Assembly (NCBI RefSeq): GCF_026802175.1 | Contig: NZ_CP113797.1 | Coordinates: 5,557,026 to 5,621,025, forward strand | From: Thermocoleostomius sinensis A174 | GTDB lineage: Bacteria > Cyanobacteriota > Cyanobacteriia > Elainellales > Elainellaceae | Direction of reading: 5' to 3' | DNA length: 64,000 nucleotides | Part shown: positions 62,986-64,000 of the stretch, one piece after another | How the letters are laid out: each line of letters opens with the position of its first letter | Numbering within the stretch: position 1 is the stretch's first letter | Notes under the pieces: model-generated | Databases searched by the model: none | Told to the model about the DNA's origin: nothing | What the model saw: only the letters and a program-made list of their open reading frames with translations | Program-made: the position numbers and the translations under genes

Positions 62986-64000
62986 ATGACAACTTCCCCA
63001 CGGGAGCGAGAGGCGGCAACACCGAAGGTTAGAGTCGTGGTCGATAAAGACCCCGTGCAAACTTCTTTCGAGAAGTGGGCACAACCTGGTCACTTCGATC
63101 GCACCCTCGCTAAGGGTCCAAAAACGACGACTTGGATCTGGAACCTTCACGCCGACGCTCACGATTTTGATAGCCATACCAGTGACCTAGAAGATATATC
63201 CCGAAAAATCTTCAGCGCCCACTTTGGTCACTTAGCCGTTGTGTTTGTTTGGCTCAGCGGCATGTACTTCCACGGCGCGAAGTTCTCCAATTATGAAGCG
63301 TGGTTGGCTGACCCCCTGCACATCAAACCCAGTGCTCAGGTGGTTTGGCCGATCGTTGGTCAAGAAATTTTGAATGCGGATGTTGGTGGTGGTTTCCAGG
63401 GAATTCAAATCACCTCTGGATTTTTCCAACTCTGGCGTGCATCTGGCATCACTAATGAGTTTCAGCTTTACTGCACCGCGATCGGTGGTTTGGTGATGGC
63501 TGGGTTGATGCTATTTGCAGGCTGGTTCCACTATCACAAGCGTGCTCCGAAGCTGGAGTGGTTCCAGAATGTGGAGTCGATGATGAACCATCACCTAGCA
63601 GGTTTGCTAGGGTTGGGTTCTCTGGGCTGGGCGGGGCATCAAATTCATGTCTCGCTGCCCATCAACAAGCTGTTGGATGCTGGGGTTCCCATTCGGGATA
63701 TTCCCCTACCGCATGAGTTCATTCTCAATCCCAGCTTGATGAAAGATCTCTATCCCAGTGTTGATTGGGGAATTCCCAGCGGTATTATTCCTTTCTTCAC
63801 CCTCAATTGGGGAGTCTACTCTGACTTCCTTACCTTCAAGGGGGGCTTAAACCCTGTCACAGGGGGGCTGTGGTTGTCGGATACAGCTCATCACCATGTG
63901 GCGATCGCTGTACTATTCCTCATTGCAGGGCATATGTACCGCACCAACTGGGGCATTGGTCACAGCATGAAGGTGATCCTAGAGAACCACAAAGGCCCCT
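62986..64000 (+). CDS. psaA: photosystem I P700 apoprotein A1, 5' part (3' end beyond window)
   Basis: The frame stays open to the window end and gives the first 338 of roughly 750 residues. N-terminus [20 protein letters not shown], then [56 protein letters not shown] and [22 protein letters not shown] are exact PsaA sequence. PsaA with PsaB holds P700 and the first electron acceptors of photosystem I in the thylakoid membrane. psaB should follow outside. The frame lacks a stop here, so simple ORF searches may miss it. Confidence 0.99.
   Translation, partial: MTTSPREREAATPKVRVVVDKDPVQTSFEKWAQPGHFDRTLAKGPKTTTWIWNLHADAHDFDSHTSDLEDISRKIFSAHFGHLAVVFVWLSGMYFHGAKFSNYEAWLADPLHIKPSAQVVWPIVGQEILNADVGGGFQGIQITSGFFQLWRASGITNEFQLYCTAIGGLVMAGLMLFAGWFHYHKRAPKLEWFQNVESMMNHHLAGLLGLGSLGWAGHQIHVSLPINKLLDAGVPIRDIPLPHEFILNPSLMKDLYPSVDWGIPSGIIPFFTLNWGVYSDFLTFKGGLNPVTGGLWLSDTAHHHVAIAVLFLIAGHMYRTNWGIGHSMKVILENHKGP

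Noticed and set aside
1-64000. tRNA genes, CRISPR arrays, prophage or transposase genes
   Set aside because: I looked for T-loop consensus, regularly spaced repeats and transposase motifs on both strands and found none that hold up.

Overview
The window comes from a cyanobacterial chromosome. It carries rbcL-rbcX-rbcS with form IB Rubisco, the start of psaA, a phylloquinone-pathway menB, a CcsA-type cytochrome c biogenesis gene, several cyanobacteria-restricted families (DUF3598, SigG-like sigma factor, AAA_35-like ATPase, SLH/porin-like leader) and very many GCGATCGC/CGATCG (HIP1-type) sites inside genes. Abundant large WD40, RTX and TPR proteins suggest a filamentous or otherwise large-genome species. 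I cannot name the species. I found no tRNA, rRNA, CRISPR array or intact insertion sequence.

Layout. 1-6.7 kb: tail of a PP2C/SpoIIE phosphatase, a b-type cytochrome, argH, aroF, a structured intergenic region, an orphan beta-class DNA methyltransferase and menB. 7-12 kb: an AAA_35-like ATPase, a lipoprotein, leuS and a gamma-glutamylcyclotransferase-like gene. 12-19 kb: an ECF/SigG-like sigma factor with its anti-sigma gene, DUF3598, an RlpA-like protein, a Crp/Fnr regulator and trpE. 19.5-32.7 kb: glyA, a second Crp regulator, M61 peptidase, YbjQ, TPR protein, AI-2E-type permease, a HerA-like ATPase, an SRPBCC protein and a PLP dehydratase. 32.7-36.2 kb: the rbcLXS operon with a dyad-rich leader and a duplicated terminator region. 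36.5-46.6 kb: an RTX protein, then three co-directional genes that all end in a seven-bladed WD40 propeller behind one membrane segment (a caspase-like protease, a Ser/Thr kinase, and an anchor-only protein), then ccsA and a second RTX gene. 46.9-55.3 kb: an ABC exporter-like protein, a short SLH/coiled-coil secreted protein, a copper amine oxidase and a sugar-type ABC importer (binding protein, ATPase, permease). 55.4-64 kb: two cyanobacterial proteins of unknown function (one of 1285 residues with a predicted serine-hydrolase triad), a 2H phosphoesterase, a MITE-like element, the YlqF/RbgA GTPase and the 5' part of psaA.

The most unusual item is the 37990-43564 gene set. A caspase-like protease and a Hanks-type kinase share the same [cytoplasmic catalytic domain]-[single TM]-[WD40 propeller] design, overlap by four bases, and are followed by a third protein consisting of only the TM and propeller. 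By the positive-inside rule the propellers should lie outside the cytoplasm. This looks like a membrane signalling or cell-death module whose three members may sense one signal or assemble with one another. Other points worth checking are a probable small RNA/terminator cluster upstream of aroF, a 70-bp tandem duplication in the rbc terminator, a repeat family with one copy upstream of rbcL and one upstream of psaA, and a hairpin that presents the psaA ribosome binding site.
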